Source: Micrococcus sp. 2A (lineage in GTDB: Bacteria; Actinomycetota; Actinomycetes; Actinomycetales; Micrococcaceae). From it: a stretch of DNA of 64,000 nt. This document shows positions 9,480 to 20,000 of the stretch, piece after piece. The notes under the pieces are model-generated. The model was given only the letters and a program-made list of their open reading frames with translations. It had not been told where the DNA came from and searched no databases. The stretch's first letter is position 1. Each line of letters starts with the position of its first letter. The stretch is taken from contig NZ_CP154351.1 of assembly GCF_039519235.1 (NCBI RefSeq), forward strand, positions 1,116,001 to 1,180,000, written 5' to 3'. Made by a program: the position numbers and the translations under genes.

Positions 9480-9518
9480 GCCTGTGCCCGCCGGTCCACT
9501 ACACTGGCGGGCACAGGC
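9480..9518 (+). terminator. Terminator hairpin overlapping the ileS promoter
   Basis: A perfect 13-bp stem (9480-9492 with 9506-9518) and a 13-nt loop. The loop holds the -10 hexamer of the ileS leader, so the same bases end one transcript and start the next. Confidence 0.75.
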
Positions 9519-9761
9519 GTCGATCCGGCCATCACCGGTGAGCCTCCGGAAGAACGGGCGTCCGTCGCAGGCGGCGCCTCAGTAGAACCGGACGGGCAGG
9601 CCCGTCACAGCCGTCACGAAGCGGTCGGTCCGCGCACCGCCCTCGCCTCCGCGCGCGGGCAGCAGGGATCGGCAAGCAAGGTGGTACCGCGCTGCCGTCG
9701 GCCCCACGGCCCCGGTGTGCGTCCTTGCACGGAACACCTCCCCGGACCGCAAAGGACCACC
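9500..9761 (+). promoter_or_regulatory. T-box riboswitch leader of ileS (isoleucine specifier)
   Basis: The leader has the conserved T-box sequence AAGGTGGTACCGCG at 9678-9691, which pairs with the 3' end of uncharged tRNA. An ATC isoleucine codon at 9531-9533 begins the actinobacterial specifier-loop pattern (ATCACCGGTGAG then CCGGAAGAACG). A -10 TACACT at 9500-9505 implies a start near 9512, giving a leader of about 250 nt. Stem I is very short and there is no terminator with a T-run, as in the translational ileS T-boxes of Mycobacterium and Nocardia. The AAAGGA ribosome site (9751-9756) is the likely control point. Confidence 0.9.
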
Positions 9762-12700
9762 GTGTACCCCCTCGCCTCCTCTGACCCGAACGGCACCACG
9801 CCCGCCTCGCCGCGCCTGCCGGAGATCGAGCGCCGCATCCTGCAGCACTGGGACGAGGACGGCACGTTCCAGGCCTCCATCGACCAGCGCCCGCCGCTCA
9901 CCGAGGATGGCGCGCAGAACGAGTTCGTCTTCTACGACGGCCCGCCCTTCGCGAACGGCCTGCCGCACTACGGCCACCTCCTCACGGGCTACGTGAAGGA
10001 CCTCGTGGCCCGCTACCAGACGCAGCAGGGCCGCCGCGTGGAGCGCCGCTTCGGCTGGGACACCCACGGTCTGCCCGCCGAGCTCGAGGCGATGAAGCAG
10101 CTCGGCATGACGGACAAGGCCGAGATCGAGGCCATGGGCATCGACCGGTTCAACGACGCGTGCCGCGCCTCCGTGCTCAAGTACACGGACCAGTGGCAGG
10201 AGTACGTCACCCGCCAGGCCCGCTGGGTGGACTTCGAGAACGACTACAAGACCCTCACCCCGGACTTCATGGAGTCCGTGATCTGGGCGTTCTCCCAGCT
10301 GCATGAGAAGGGGCTCACCTACCGCGGGTTCCGCGTGCTGCCCTACTGCTGGAACGACGAGACCCCGCTCTCCAACCACGAGCTGCGCATGGACGACGAC
10401 GTCTACCAGATGCGCCAGGACCCATCCGTCACCGTCTCCTTCCCCGTCACGGGCCTGCCGGAGGACGCCGCGCTCATCCCCGACGGCGGCGCCGACGCCG
10501 ACCTGGCCGAGCGTCTCCTCGGCGTGCACGTCCTCGCGTGGACCACCACGCCCTGGACCCTGCCGACCAACGCGGCCCTCGCCGTCGGGCCGGAGATCGC
10601 CTACGCCGTGGTGCCCGCCGGCCCCGAGGGCGCCTCCGTGGACGCGGAGCGCTTCCTCCTCGCCCTGGACCGCGTGCCCGCCCACGCCAAGGAGCTCGGC
10701 TACGCGGACGCGGAGGCCGCGCGCGCCGCCGTCGTGGAGACCATCCCCGGCGCCCGCCTGGGCGGGCTGCGCTACGCGCCCCTGTTCACGGACGTGTTCG
10801 ACGCCCACCGCGGCGAGACGTTCACCGCGAACGGCCGCGAGCTCACCCTGGACGCCGCCCACCGCATCCTCGTGGACGACTACGTCTCCACCGACGACGG
10901 CACGGGCGTGGTCCACCAGGCCCCCGCCTACGGCGAGGACGACCAGCGGGTGTGCGAGGCGAACGGCATCCCCGTGCTGCTCTCCGTGGACTCGGGCGCG
11001 AAGTTCCTCCCGCTGTTCGCCCGCGAGGACACCGGACGCGGCGACCTGCGCGAGATCGCCGGCGTGCAGGTCTTCGAGGCCAACCGGACGATCGTGCGCG
11101 CGCTGCGTGACCTGGGCCGCGTGGCCCGCGAGGCCTCCTACGAGCACTCCTACCCGCACTGCTGGCGCTGCCGGAAGCCGCTGGTCTACCGCGCGGTGAC
11201 CTCCTGGTACGTCGCGGTCACGCAGGTCAAGGAGCGCATGCTCGAGCTGAACGACGAGATCACCTGGATCCCCGGCAACGTGAAGCACGGGCAGTTCGGC
11301 ACGTGGGTGGCCAACGCCCGCGACTGGTCGATCTCCCGCAACCGCTACTGGGGCTCGCCCATCCCGGTGTGGGAGTCCGACCACCCGGACTACCCGCGCC
11401 AGGAGGTCTACGGCTCGCTCGCCGAAATCGAGGAGGCCTTCGGGCGCCTGCCGCGCAACGCCGAGGGCGAGGTCGACCTGCACCGTCCGTGGATCGACGA
11501 CCTCACCCGCCCGCACCCGGACCCCGAGGCCGCCGCGGCCGGGGCCGTGATGCGCCGCGTCGAGGACGTCCTGGACGTCTGGTTCGACTCCGGCTCCATG
11601 CCGTACGCGCAGGTGCACTACCCGTTCGAGCGGGCCGACTGGTTCCCCACGCACAACCCGGCGGACTTCATCGTGGAGTACATCGGCCAGACCCGCGGCT
11701 GGTTCTACACGATGCACATCCTCGCCACCGCGCTGTTCGACCGCCCCGCGTTCTCCAACGTGATCTCGCACGGCATCGTGCTCGGCTCGGACGGCCAGAA
11801 GATGTCCAAGTCGCTGCGCAACTACCCGGACGTCAACGAGGTCCTGGACCGCGACGGCTCGGACGCCATGCGCTGGTTCCTCATGGCCAGCCCCATCCTG
11901 CGCGGCGGCAACCTGATCGTCACGGAGGAGGGCATCCGCGAGGCCACCCGCCAGGTGATCCTCCCGGCGTGGAACGCGTGGCACTTCTTCTCGCTCTACG
12001 CCAACACGGCCCACGACGGCGGCGCCCGCCCCGAGGGCTACCGCGCGAGCGAGCGCCACACCTCCGAGGACCCCCTGGACCAGTACGTCCTGGCCGCCAC
12101 GGGGCAGATGCTGCGCGAGGTCAAGGCGGCGCTGGACTCCTATGAGGTCTCCGACGCCACGGAGGCGCTGCGCACCTTCATGGACACGCTGACCAACTGG
12201 TACATCCGGCGCTCCCGCGAGCGGTTCTTCGCCGAGGACACCGTGGCCATGGACGTCCTGTACACCGTGCTCGAGGCGTTCACGCGCGCCGCCGCGCCGC
12301 TGCTGCCCCTCGTGGCGGAGGAGATCTGGCGCGGCCTCACCGGCGGCCGCTCGGTGCACCTGACCGACTACCCGGATGCGGACCTGTTCCCGCACGGCCC
12401 TGAGGCGGAGACGCTCGTGGCCCGCATGGACGCCGTGCGCCGCATCAGCTCCGCCGGCTCGGCGCTGCGCAAGGGCGCCAAGCGCCGCGTGCGCCTGCCG
12501 CTCGCGCGCCTGTCCGTCGTCGTGCCGGACGCCGCCGGCCTCGAGGGCACCTACGCGCGGATCGTCGCGGACGAGCTCAACCTCAAGGAGGTGGCGCTCA
12601 CCGAGCTCTCGGACGAGGCCATCGCCGAGTACGGGATCGGCACGAAGCTGACCCTGAACTTCCGCGAGCTCGGCAAGGCGTTCGGCAAGCAGGTCCCGGC

Positions 12701-13178
12701 CGTGAAGAAGGCCGTCGATGACGGCGCGTACGCGGAGACCGCCGACGGGCTGGCGGTGGCCCTGGCCGACGGCGAGACCGTGACGCTGGCCCCCGAGCTC
12801 TACGAGCTGCGCACGGTGTCCACGGGCGCGCCCGCCGGCACCGCCGTCGGCGTGCTCTCCGGGGCGGCGGGCTTCCTCGTCCTCGAGACCGAGGTGAGCG
12901 CGGAGCTTGCCGCCGAGGGCGTGGCCCGCGACGTGATCCGCGCCGTCCAGGCGGCCCGCAAGGAGGCCGGCCTCGAGGTCTCCGACCGGGTGCGCTCCCG
13001 GATCGAGGGCCCGGCGGCCGTGCTCGCGGCGCTCGAGTCGCACCGCGAGCTGATCGCGGGGGAGACGCTCTCGGCGGAGCTGGAGCTCGTGGACTCCGGC
13101 GCGGAGGACACGCGCCAGGACCCGGCCGACGACGCCATGAAGGCCGTGGCCGTGACCGTGGAGAAGGTGGGCGCATGA
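9762..13178 (+). CDS. ileS: Isoleucine--tRNA ligase (eukaryote-like type)
   Basis: Class I synthetase for tRNA-Ile, 1,138 aa. The HIGH motif appears as [12 protein letters not shown] (about 57-68), followed by [17 protein letters not shown] is in the second half. These variants and the length match the eukaryote-like IleS of actinobacteria, a type generally less sensitive to mupirocin. The GTG at 9762 is chosen because AAAGGA lies 6 bases upstream at the end of the T-box leader. The stop overlaps the folC start (ATGA). Confidence 0.95.
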   Translation: MYPLASSDPNGTTPASPRLPEIERRILQHWDEDGTFQASIDQRPPLTEDGAQNEFVFYDGPPFANGLPHYGHLLTGYVKDLVARYQTQQGRRVERRFGWDTHGLPAELEAMKQLGMTDKAEIEAMGIDRFNDACRASVLKYTDQWQEYVTRQARWVDFENDYKTLTPDFMESVIWAFSQLHEKGLTYRGFRVLPYCWNDETPLSNHELRMDDDVYQMRQDPSVTVSFPVTGLPEDAALIPDGGADADLAERLLGVHVLAWTTTPWTLPTNAALAVGPEIAYAVVPAGPEGASVDAERFLLALDRVPAHAKELGYADAEAARAAVVETIPGARLGGLRYAPLFTDVFDAHRGETFTANGRELTLDAAHRILVDDYVSTDDGTGVVHQAPAYGEDDQRVCEANGIPVLLSVDSGAKFLPLFAREDTGRGDLREIAGVQVFEANRTIVRALRDLGRVAREASYEHSYPHCWRCRKPLVYRAVTSWYVAVTQVKERMLELNDEITWIPGNVKHGQFGTWVANARDWSISRNRYWGSPIPVWESDHPDYPRQEVYGSLAEIEEAFGRLPRNAEGEVDLHRPWIDDLTRPHPDPEAAAAGAVMRRVEDVLDVWFDSGSMPYAQVHYPFERADWFPTHNPADFIVEYIGQTRGWFYTMHILATALFDRPAFSNVISHGIVLGSDGQKMSKSLRNYPDVNEVLDRDGSDAMRWFLMASPILRGGNLIVTEEGIREATRQVILPAWNAWHFFSLYANTAHDGGARPEGYRASERHTSEDPLDQYVLAATGQMLREVKAALDSYEVSDATEALRTFMDTLTNWYIRRSRERFFAEDTVAMDVLYTVLEAFTRAAAPLLPLVAEEIWRGLTGGRSVHLTDYPDADLFPHGPEAETLVARMDAVRRISSAGSALRKGAKRRVRLPLARLSVVVPDAAGLEGTYARIVADELNLKEVALTELSDEAIAEYGIGTKLTLNFRELGKAFGKQVPAVKKAVDDGAYAETADGLAVALADGETVTLAPELYELRTVSTGAPAGTAVGVLSGAAGFLVLETEVSAELAAEGVARDVIRAVQAARKEAGLEVSDRVRSRIEGPAAVLAALESHRELIAGETLSAELELVDSGAEDTRQDPADDAMKAVAVTVEKVGA

Positions 13179-14713
13179 GTGCGGATCAGAGGCCCGGCAC
13201 GGTCGAGGAGGTCTACCGGGACCTGCTCGCCCGCGCCCCGGAGAACAAGATGCAGCCGCGGCTGGACCCCGTGCGTCGGGTGCTGGCCCTCCTGGGGGAC
13301 CCGCAGGACGCCGCTCCCGTCATCCACCTGACCGGAACGAACGGCAAGACGTCCACGGCGCGCATGATCGAGGCCGTGCTGCGCGCCTACGGGCTGCGCA
13401 CGGGCCGCTACACGTCGCCGCACCTGCAGAAGGTCACCGAGCGCATCAGCATCGACGGCGAACCGGTGTCCGACGAGACGTTCGTGCGCGTGTGGGGCGA
13501 GATCCTGCCGATCGTGCAGACCGTAGACGCCGAGCTGGAGGCCGCGGGCGAGCCGCGCCTGACGTACTTCGAGGCCGTCACCGTGCTCGGGTTCGCCGTC
13601 TTCGCGGACGAGCCCGTCGAGGTCGTCGTGCTCGAGGTGGGCCTGGGCGGCGTCACGGACGCGACCAACGTCGCCGACGGCGTCGTCTCCGTGGTCACCC
13701 CCATCTCCCTGGACCACACCGACCTGCTGGGGGACAGCGAGGCGGAGATCGCCGAGGAGAAGGCGGGGATCGTCAAGCCGGGCGGGTTCCTGGTGTCCGC
13801 GGTGCAGGAGCGCGACGCCGCCCAGGTGCTCCTGGAGGCCGCGCAGTCCGCGGGCGTGCCGTTCCGCTTCGAGGGCGTCGAGTTCGGCGTCGTTGAGCGT
13901 GCGCTCGCGGTCGGCGGGCAGCAGGTCGCGGTGCGCGGCCTGGCCGGCGAGTACCCCGACCTCTTCCTGCCCCTGCTCGGCGAGCACCAGGCCCAGAATC
14001 TGGCCCTGGCCGTCGCCGCGCTCGAGGCGTTCCTCGGCGGGGGAGTGCGTCCCCTGGACGAGGAGCTGCTGCGGGAGGGCCTCGCGCAGGTCACCTCCCC
14101 GGGCCGCCTCGAGGTGCTGCGCACCGCCCCCACGGTGATCGTGGACGCCGCCCACAATCCCGACGGTGTGCGGGCCACCGTGCGCGCCGTGCAGGAGTCG
14201 TTCGGCTTCACGCGCCTCGTGCTCGTGGTGGGGGTGCTGCAGGAGAAGGACGCCCCCGCCATGCTGGAGGCGCTGCACCGCGCGTTCGGCGACGACGTCG
14301 CGGACCTGGCGCTCACCCAGTCGACGTCGCCGCGGGCCATCCCCGCGGCCGAGCTCGCGCGGATCGCCCTGGACGCCGGCTGGCCCGAGGACGACCTGTT
14401 CGCCACCGAGTCCGTGCCGGACGCGCTCGAGTGGGCCGTGGGCCGTGCCGAGGCGCTCGAGTCGAGCGCCGACGAGCTGGCCTCCGGCACAGGCGGTGGT
14501 GTGCTCGTCCTCGGGTCCATCACCCTCACGGCCGAGGTCCGTGCGCTGCTCGGCGAGCCCCGCCGCGCCGGACCGGTGACGGTGGCCGCCCGCGGCCTCG
14601 ACCCGGCCGATCTGCTGGACGCCGTGGGCCTGGCCGACGAGAACGAGGACGCCCTCGATCCCGAGATCCTCGAGCTGCTGGACGACGCCGACGAGACGGA
14701 GGACCACCGATGA
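13175..14713 (+). CDS. folC: Bifunctional folylpolyglutamate synthase/dihydrofolate synthase
   Basis: Adds glutamate to folates (and to dihydropteroate). 512 aa, with the Mur-ligase-type P-loop TGTNGKTST (about 51-59), [12 protein letters not shown], and DAAHNPDGV in the C-terminal domain. The length is slightly long because of an acidic C-terminal tail ending in [10 protein letters not shown]. It is translationally coupled at both ends: ATGA overlap with ileS before it and with the DUF4233 gene after it. Confidence 0.95.
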   Translation: MSADQRPGTVEEVYRDLLARAPENKMQPRLDPVRRVLALLGDPQDAAPVIHLTGTNGKTSTARMIEAVLRAYGLRTGRYTSPHLQKVTERISIDGEPVSDETFVRVWGEILPIVQTVDAELEAAGEPRLTYFEAVTVLGFAVFADEPVEVVVLEVGLGGVTDATNVADGVVSVVTPISLDHTDLLGDSEAEIAEEKAGIVKPGGFLVSAVQERDAAQVLLEAAQSAGVPFRFEGVEFGVVERALAVGGQQVAVRGLAGEYPDLFLPLLGEHQAQNLALAVAALEAFLGGGVRPLDEELLREGLAQVTSPGRLEVLRTAPTVIVDAAHNPDGVRATVRAVQESFGFTRLVLVVGVLQEKDAPAMLEALHRAFGDDVADLALTQSTSPRAIPAAELARIALDAGWPEDDLFATESVPDALEWAVGRAEALESSADELASGTGGGVLVLGSITLTAEVRALLGEPRRAGPVTVAARGLDPADLLDAVGLADENEDALDPEILELLDDADETEDHR

Positions 14714-15234
14714 GCCACGCGACGCCCCACCCGGCCGAGCCGGCCGAGACGTCCGGAACCGCCGCGACCGAGGGCGAGCACTTCGGTGCCGAGGCGTGGC
14801 GCCCCGAGCGTGAGACCAAGGCCCAGCGGTCCTGGACGCCCGGTCAACGCCGCCGTCGCCGTTCCACGCGGGCCATGTTCACGTCCGTGGTGCTGACCCT
14901 CGAGTCGGTCGTGATCTTCTTCCTGGGGATGACCCTGTTCGGGCTGAACCGCGGGGAGGAGCACGCCCTGTGGTTCGCGATCGGCTTCTCCGTCCTGGCT
15001 GTCGTCGCACTGCTGACGTGCGCGCTCGTGCAGAGGCCCGTGGGCATCTGGATCGGGTGGGCCATCCAGCTCGTGCTGATCGTGTCCGGGTTCTGGGAGT
15101 ACTCGATGTTCGTGATCGGCCCGCTCTTCGCGCTCACGTGGTGGTACGCCGTGACCAAGGGCCGGGAGATCGACCTCGAGAACGCCCGGCGTGACCGCCT
15201 CGAGGAGGAGTGGGCGGCGGAGCACGGGTCTTGA
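14710..15234 (+). CDS. DUF4233 family membrane protein
   Basis: 174-aa protein with a disordered polar N-terminus (about 55 residues) and then four hydrophobic segments, including LESVVIFFLGMTLFGL and GIWIGWAIQLVLIVSG. DUF4233 genes regularly sit between folC and ndk in actinobacteria. Function is unknown. It is translationally coupled to folC. Confidence 0.8.
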   Translation: MSHATPHPAEPAETSGTAATEGEHFGAEAWRPERETKAQRSWTPGQRRRRRSTRAMFTSVVLTLESVVIFFLGMTLFGLNRGEEHALWFAIGFSVLAVVALLTCALVQRPVGIWIGWAIQLVLIVSGFWEYSMFVIGPLFALTWWYAVTKGREIDLENARRDRLEEEWAAEHGS

Positions 15235-15248
15235 GGCGCGCCGCCCAC

Positions 15249-15254
15249 TAGGGT
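15249..15254 (+). promoter_or_regulatory. ndk -10 box
   Basis: TAGGGT lies 40 bases before the ndk ATG, giving a short leader with its own AAGGAG ribosome site. Confidence 0.5.
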
Positions 15255-15294
15255 GAGAGGAGACCGAGCTCGTCCACCCCTGAAGGAGCCGACC

Positions 15295-15717
15295 ATGACC
15301 CATCACCCCGAAGAGACCCTCGTGCTCGTCAAGCCCGATGGCGTGCAGCGCAACCTCGTGGGCGAGATCATCGCCCGGATCGAGCGCAAGGGCTACACGA
15401 TCGTGGACCTGAAGATGGTCACGGCCACCCGCGGCATGCTGGAGAAGCACTACGAGGAGCATGAGGGCAAGCCGTTCTTCGAGCCGCTCGTCGAGTTCAT
15501 GGGCTCCGGGCCGGTCGTGGCGATCCGCCTCGGCGGCGACCGCGTGATCGAGGGCTTCCGCGCTCTGGCCGGCAAGACCGACCCCACGGTGGCCGCACCC
15601 GGCACCATCCGCGGCGACCTCGGCCGCGACTGGGGCGCGGGCGTGCAGAAGAACCTCGTGCACGGCTCGGACTCCACGCTCTCCGCGGAGCGCGAGCTCG
15701 CCATCTGGTTCGGCTGA
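15295..15717 (+). CDS. ndk: Nucleoside diphosphate kinase
   Basis: Transfers the gamma phosphate from NTPs to NDPs through a phosphohistidine. 140 aa, typical size. LVKPDGVQRNLVGEI opens the protein and the active-site His lies in NLVHGSDS (about residue 120). A strong AAGGAG site precedes the ATG. It ends the ileS-folC-DUF4233-ndk block before a very long terminator hairpin. Confidence 0.97.
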   Translation: MTHHPEETLVLVKPDGVQRNLVGEIIARIERKGYTIVDLKMVTATRGMLEKHYEEHEGKPFFEPLVEFMGSGPVVAIRLGGDRVIEGFRALAGKTDPTVAAPGTIRGDLGRDWGAGVQKNLVHGSDSTLSAERELAIWFG

Positions 15718-15865
15718 TCCCACAGCCCGGCCGATCGTCGGAAGCACACGAGCCCAGAAGCACAGCCCCACGGCAGCGACGGGAGCCGGGACTCACGGCG
15801 AGGCAGCCCGACTCGTCCCCGGGCGCGATCGAGGAGACCGCCGGTCCTCCCGGCCCCTCACGCTT

Positions 15866-15926
15866 CCTGCACACGCGACGGCGCCGCACCCTCCACTGGA
15901 GGGTGCGGCGCCGTCGCGTGTGCAGG
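15866..15926. terminator. 30-bp bidirectional terminator
   Basis: A perfect 30-bp inverted repeat (15866-15895 with 15897-15926) with a single central base, between convergent ndk and the VKOR gene. The 148 bases from the ndk stop to this hairpin hold no recognisable gene. Confidence 0.85.
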
Positions 15927-15939
15927 GGATGCCGGGCCC

Positions 15940-16620
15940 TCAGCCGATGCCGAGGACTCCCAGGCCCATCTCCAGCAGGATGGACACCCCGACGCCGAGG
16001 AGGACGAGCACGACGAACGGCCACGTGAGGTCCCGGGCGAGGGCCGCGGCGCGCGGCGAGCCGCTCCCGAGGGCGCCCGTCTGGATGGTGCGCGACGTGA
16101 TCAGCCCGAGCTGGACGGTCACCATGGTCCAGACCACCATGCAGTAGAGGCAGAGGGTCCCGATGTCGTACACGGCCGAGTGCCAGAGCCACACGCAGAA
16201 GGCGAAGCCGGCCAGGATGCACGCGTTCATCAGCAGCCAGTACCAGCGCGCGAAGCGAGCGCCGGCGAACAGCGACATGGCGACGGTGATGAGCACGGAG
16301 AAGGCCACGACGCCGATGAACGTGTTGGGGAAGCCGAACGTCTGCGCCTGCCAGGACTGCATGACCTGCCCGCACGAGACCCACGGGTTCAGGTCGCAGC
16401 TCGTGCGGTGGGTCGGGTCCGCGGCCAGGATGGAGCGCTCGATGATGATGACGACGGTCGCCGCCATCGCGATGAGCGACGTGACCAGCAGCATCCACGC
16501 GGTTCCCCGGGTGCGGGCGTACCAGGGTAGGTCGAGGTCGAGGTCGAGGTCGCGGTCGGCGTGAGGGGAGGCGGACGCGGTGGGGGCGTTGAGGGCGCCG
16601 CGGGTGGAGGAACCAGGCAT
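15940..16620 (-). CDS. Vitamin K epoxide reductase (VKOR) family protein
   Basis: 226-aa inner-membrane protein that reoxidises extracytoplasmic disulfide-forming partners using quinone. It has a loop cysteine pair (TSCDLNPWVSCGQ, about 74-84) and the catalytic CxxC in TLCLYCMVVW, with four to five transmembrane helices. The N-terminus contains an Asp-Leu repeat encoded by a hexanucleotide repeat. The ATG at 16620 has a minus-strand -10 box (16627-16632) 6 bases upstream, so it is probably leaderless. Confidence 0.92.
   Translation of the reverse strand: MPGSSTRGALNAPTASASPHADRDLDLDLDLPWYARTRGTAWMLLVTSLIAMAATVVIIIERSILAADPTHRTSCDLNPWVSCGQVMQSWQAQTFGFPNTFIGVVAFSVLITVAMSLFAGARFARWYWLLMNACILAGFAFCVWLWHSAVYDIGTLCLYCMVVWTMVTVQLGLITSRTIQTGALGSGSPRAAALARDLTWPFVVLVLLGVGVSILLEMGLGVLGIG
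16529..16557 (-). repeat. Hexanucleotide repeat inside the VKOR gene
   Basis: About four copies of GAGGTC-type units on the plus strand, encoding DLDLDLDL in the VKOR N-terminus. Units are 6 bases, so copy-number change would keep the frame. Confidence 0.6.
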
Positions 16621-16626
16621 GTCCCG

Positions 16627-16632
16627 AGTCTA
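16627..16632 (-). promoter_or_regulatory. Leaderless -10 box for the VKOR gene
   Basis: TAGACT on the minus strand, 6 bases before the ATG. Confidence 0.5.
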
Positions 16633-17018
16633 GTTCCGCGCCGGTGTGAGAGAATCGGCTCGGCCGTCCCGTGCCCACACCACGGGCCGTCCCGCTGTGC
16701 GCCCGACGACGGGCCGCCGCCGTCGCGTCGGCCGCGGGGAGTGTCCCCGTGCCGAGGTCGGCTCGGTCGATCCGATGCCGCCCCTGCGCCGATCGGCGAA
16801 CCAGCCATCGAGCAGGCCCGGTTCGGCGCACACAGCGGTTCAGGCCCAGGACCCCTCCCGGGGCCCCGGACCCGTTCACCAGACGACTTCTCTCGGTGAC
16901 CGCCTCCCGGCGCACCCCGGGCGCGCGAGCGCCCGCGGGGCAACGCGGCCGGGGCGCGGTCCGTGACACGCCGTGCCGGCGGTGCGTGTGGCGCCGACGG
17001 GCGGCGGGAGGTGCTGCC
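16633..17018 (+). other. Long leader region upstream of the RNase E/G gene
   Basis: About 390 bases between the divergent VKOR start and the RNase ATG. A weak -10 (GAGAAT, about 16649-16654) would give a leader of roughly 360 nt, recalling the long autoregulatory rne leader of enterobacteria. No small gene is convincing here. It ends with GGGAGG 7 bases before the ATG. Confidence 0.35.
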
Positions 17019-20000
17019 ATGGCGGCCAATGAGAACCAGACCCCCGCGGACGAACGCTCCGCATCCCAGCCCGTGTCGGGCGAGACCGTCCTGTTCGATC
17101 CCCGTGACCCCTTCGCGGTCCCCGAGAACGTGATGGAGGTGCTGCGGACGCGTCCCGCGCGTCCGCAGCACGCGGCGGACGACGACGGGGACCGCGGCCA
17201 CGAGGACCACGACCAGGACGACCGTGACGAGTCCGAGGATCGCGGGGACCGCCCGGCCGTCTCCCGCCGCCGTCGCAAGCGCCGCCGCGGCGCCGTCGAC
17301 ATGGAGCTGGACGGCGGTGAGGACGGCGACCCGGAGCACACCGTGACCCGGGTGCGCGCCCCCCGCGCCGCCGCGGCCGAGGCCACGCGCTCGGACACCG
17401 TCCAGGGCGTCAAGGGCTCGACCCGCCTGGAGGCCAAGCGCCAGCGCCGCCGGGACTCCCGCTCGGGCGGCCGCCGCCGCACCGTGATCACCGAGGCCGA
17501 GTTCCTGGCCCGCCGCGAGTCCGTGGACCGCAAGATGCTCGTGCGCCAGCGGGACAGCCGCATCCAGATCGCCGTGCTCGAGGACGGCGTGCTCGCGGAG
17601 CACTTCGTCTCCAACACGACCCAGGACTCGATGATCGGCAACGTGTACCTCGGCAAGGTGCAGAACGTGCTGCCCTCGATGGAGGCCGCGTTCGTGGACA
17701 TCGGCCGCGGCCGCAATGCCGTGCTGTATGCGGGCGAGGTCAACTGGGACGCCGCGCAGCTGGACGGCAGGCCGAAGAAGATCGAGAACGCGCTCAAGTC
17801 CGGGGACACCGTCCTGGTGCAGGTCACCAAGGACCCGGTGGGGCACAAGGGCGCCCGCCTGACGAGTCAGGTCTCCCTGCCCGGCCGCTACCTCGTGTAC
17901 GTGCCCGGCGGCTCCATGACCGGCATCTCCCGCAAGCTCCCCGACGTGGAGCGCGCCCGCCTGAAGAAGATCCTCAAGGACCACCTCCCGCAGGACGCGG
18001 GCGTGATCGTGCGCACGGCCGCGGAGGGCACCTCCGAGGAGGAGCTGCAGAACGACATCAACCGCCTCCGCGCGCAGTGGGAGGGCATCGAGGGCCGGGC
18101 CTCCGCCGGCAAGGTGCTGGCGCCCGAGCTGCTGTACGCCGAGCCGGACCTGACCATCAAGACCCTCCGCGACGTCTTCAACGAGGACTTCTCGGCGATG
18201 ATCGTCCAGGGCGAGCAGACCTGGGACAACATCGAGGCCTACGTGACCTACGTGGCCCCGCACCTGCTGGACCGCCTCCACCACTGGGTCCCCGAGGACC
18301 TCGAGGGCGAGGACCTGTACGCCACGCACCGCGTGGACGAGCAGCTCCACAAGGCCCTGGACCGCAAGGTCTACCTGCCCTCCGGCGGCTCGCTCGTGAT
18401 CGACCGCACCGAGGCCATGACGGTGGTGGACGTCAACACCGGGAAGTTCACGGGCTCGGGCGGCAACCTCGAGGAGACCGTCACCAAGAACAACCTCGAG
18501 GCGGCCGAGGAGATCGTCCGCCAGCTGCGTCTGCGGGACATCGGCGGCATCATCGTCATCGACTTCATCGACATGGTGCTCGAGGGCAACCGGGACCTGG
18601 TCCTGCGCCGCCTCGTCGAGTGCCTCGGCCGTGACCGCACCAAGCACCAGGTGGCCGAGGTCACCTCGCTCGGCCTCGTGCAGATGACGCGCAAGCGCAT
18701 GGGCACCGGCCTCGTCGAGGTGTTCTCCGAGACCTGTGAGCACTGCGCCGGCCGCGGCATCCTCATCCACGACGCGCCGGTCGAGAAGGGCCGCGTCCAG
18801 GCGGAGTCGCGCTCCGAGGGCGAGGGCCGACGACGCAAGCGCCGTCGCGGCTCCGACGTGGACGCGCCGCACGACGAGTCGACCACGGGCGAGCCCGATG
18901 AGGAGGCCTCGGACGAGGCCCGTCAGCGCCGCGAGCGGGCGGCCGCCGCCCGCGCCGCCCTCCACTCCATCGCCAAGGCGTCCGGCAAGATCGAGGAGGC
19001 CCCCGTCGAGGCCGCCTCCGACGCCGCCCCGGCCTCCGACGACCAGCGCGGGCAGGAGCCGGAGGACGAGGAGTCCGCGCCGGCCGAGTCGGACCGTGGC
19101 ACCCGGCCCGAGCGCGACAGCGCCGACGCCGAGACCGAGGGCGACGAGGAGAACGGCGGCCGCCGCCGTCGGCGCCGTGGACGCCGCCGCGGCCGCGGGG
19201 GCGACGACGGCTCCCGCCCGTCCGGCGACGAGCGCACCGACTCCGGCCGGGACGCCCGCGAGGCCGCCCCGGAGCAGGAGTCCGCGACGACGGCGGACGT
19301 CCAGCCGGCCGGCGGCGTGCCCGCCCAGGCCGAGCCCGTCGAGTCGGAGCCTGCCGCAGAGCCCGTCCAGGCGGAGGCCCCGGAGGCCCCCGCCGCCGAG
19401 GAGGAGGGTGAGGGCCGTTCCGGAGGCCGCCGTCGTCGTGGCGGGCGCGGGCGTTCGCGCCGCGCGGACGCCGACCGCTCCGCCCCGGAGGCGCCGCGGG
19501 CTCTCCAGGATCCCGAGCAGACCGAGGCCGAGGCCTCGGCGGTCACGGACACCTCGGAGGAGCCGGAGATGGCTGCCCCGGCTCAGGCCGCACCGGCCCC
19601 CGACGCCCCCTCCGAGGCCGCTCGTGAGGTCTCCGGGGTCATCACGTTCGACGGCGAGGACGTCCCCGTGCCGCGTCGTCGGCGGTCCCGCCGGGCCTCG
19701 AGCGACGGTGCCGTGCGTCCCGCCGCAGAGCTGAAGAGCCTGGAGGATGCCCTCGAGCGCCGCGGCGCGGAGGCGCCCGCCTCGGTGGCCGCCCGGGCCC
19801 CGGAGCCCGTGGCCGCGGAGGCGCCCGAGCCGGTCGCCGAGCCGGCACCCGCCCAGGCGCCCGAGCCCGTCGTGCCGGCACCCGCCCAGGCGCCCGACCC
19901 CGTCGTGCCCGAGCCCGCTGCGCCCGCTGCGCCCACCGCCGAGCGTCCGGCCCGCCGTCGTTCGCGGCGTGCCGTCTCCTCGGACGGCGTCCAGGTGGAG

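Noticed and set aside
9579..13043. 1,154-codon minus-strand frame opposite ileS
   Set aside because: Shadow of ileS third-position GC bias. It also crosses the T-box leader, with no start signal or recognisable domain.
16389..18965. 858-codon minus-strand frame across the VKOR-RNase region
   Set aside because: Overlaps two real genes in other frames and has antisense-type composition.
19795..19915. Repeats in the RNase E/G tail as a CRISPR-like or VNTR array
   Set aside because: Units are short, in-frame Ala-Pro-Glu codon repeats without regular spacers; they are part of the coding sequence.
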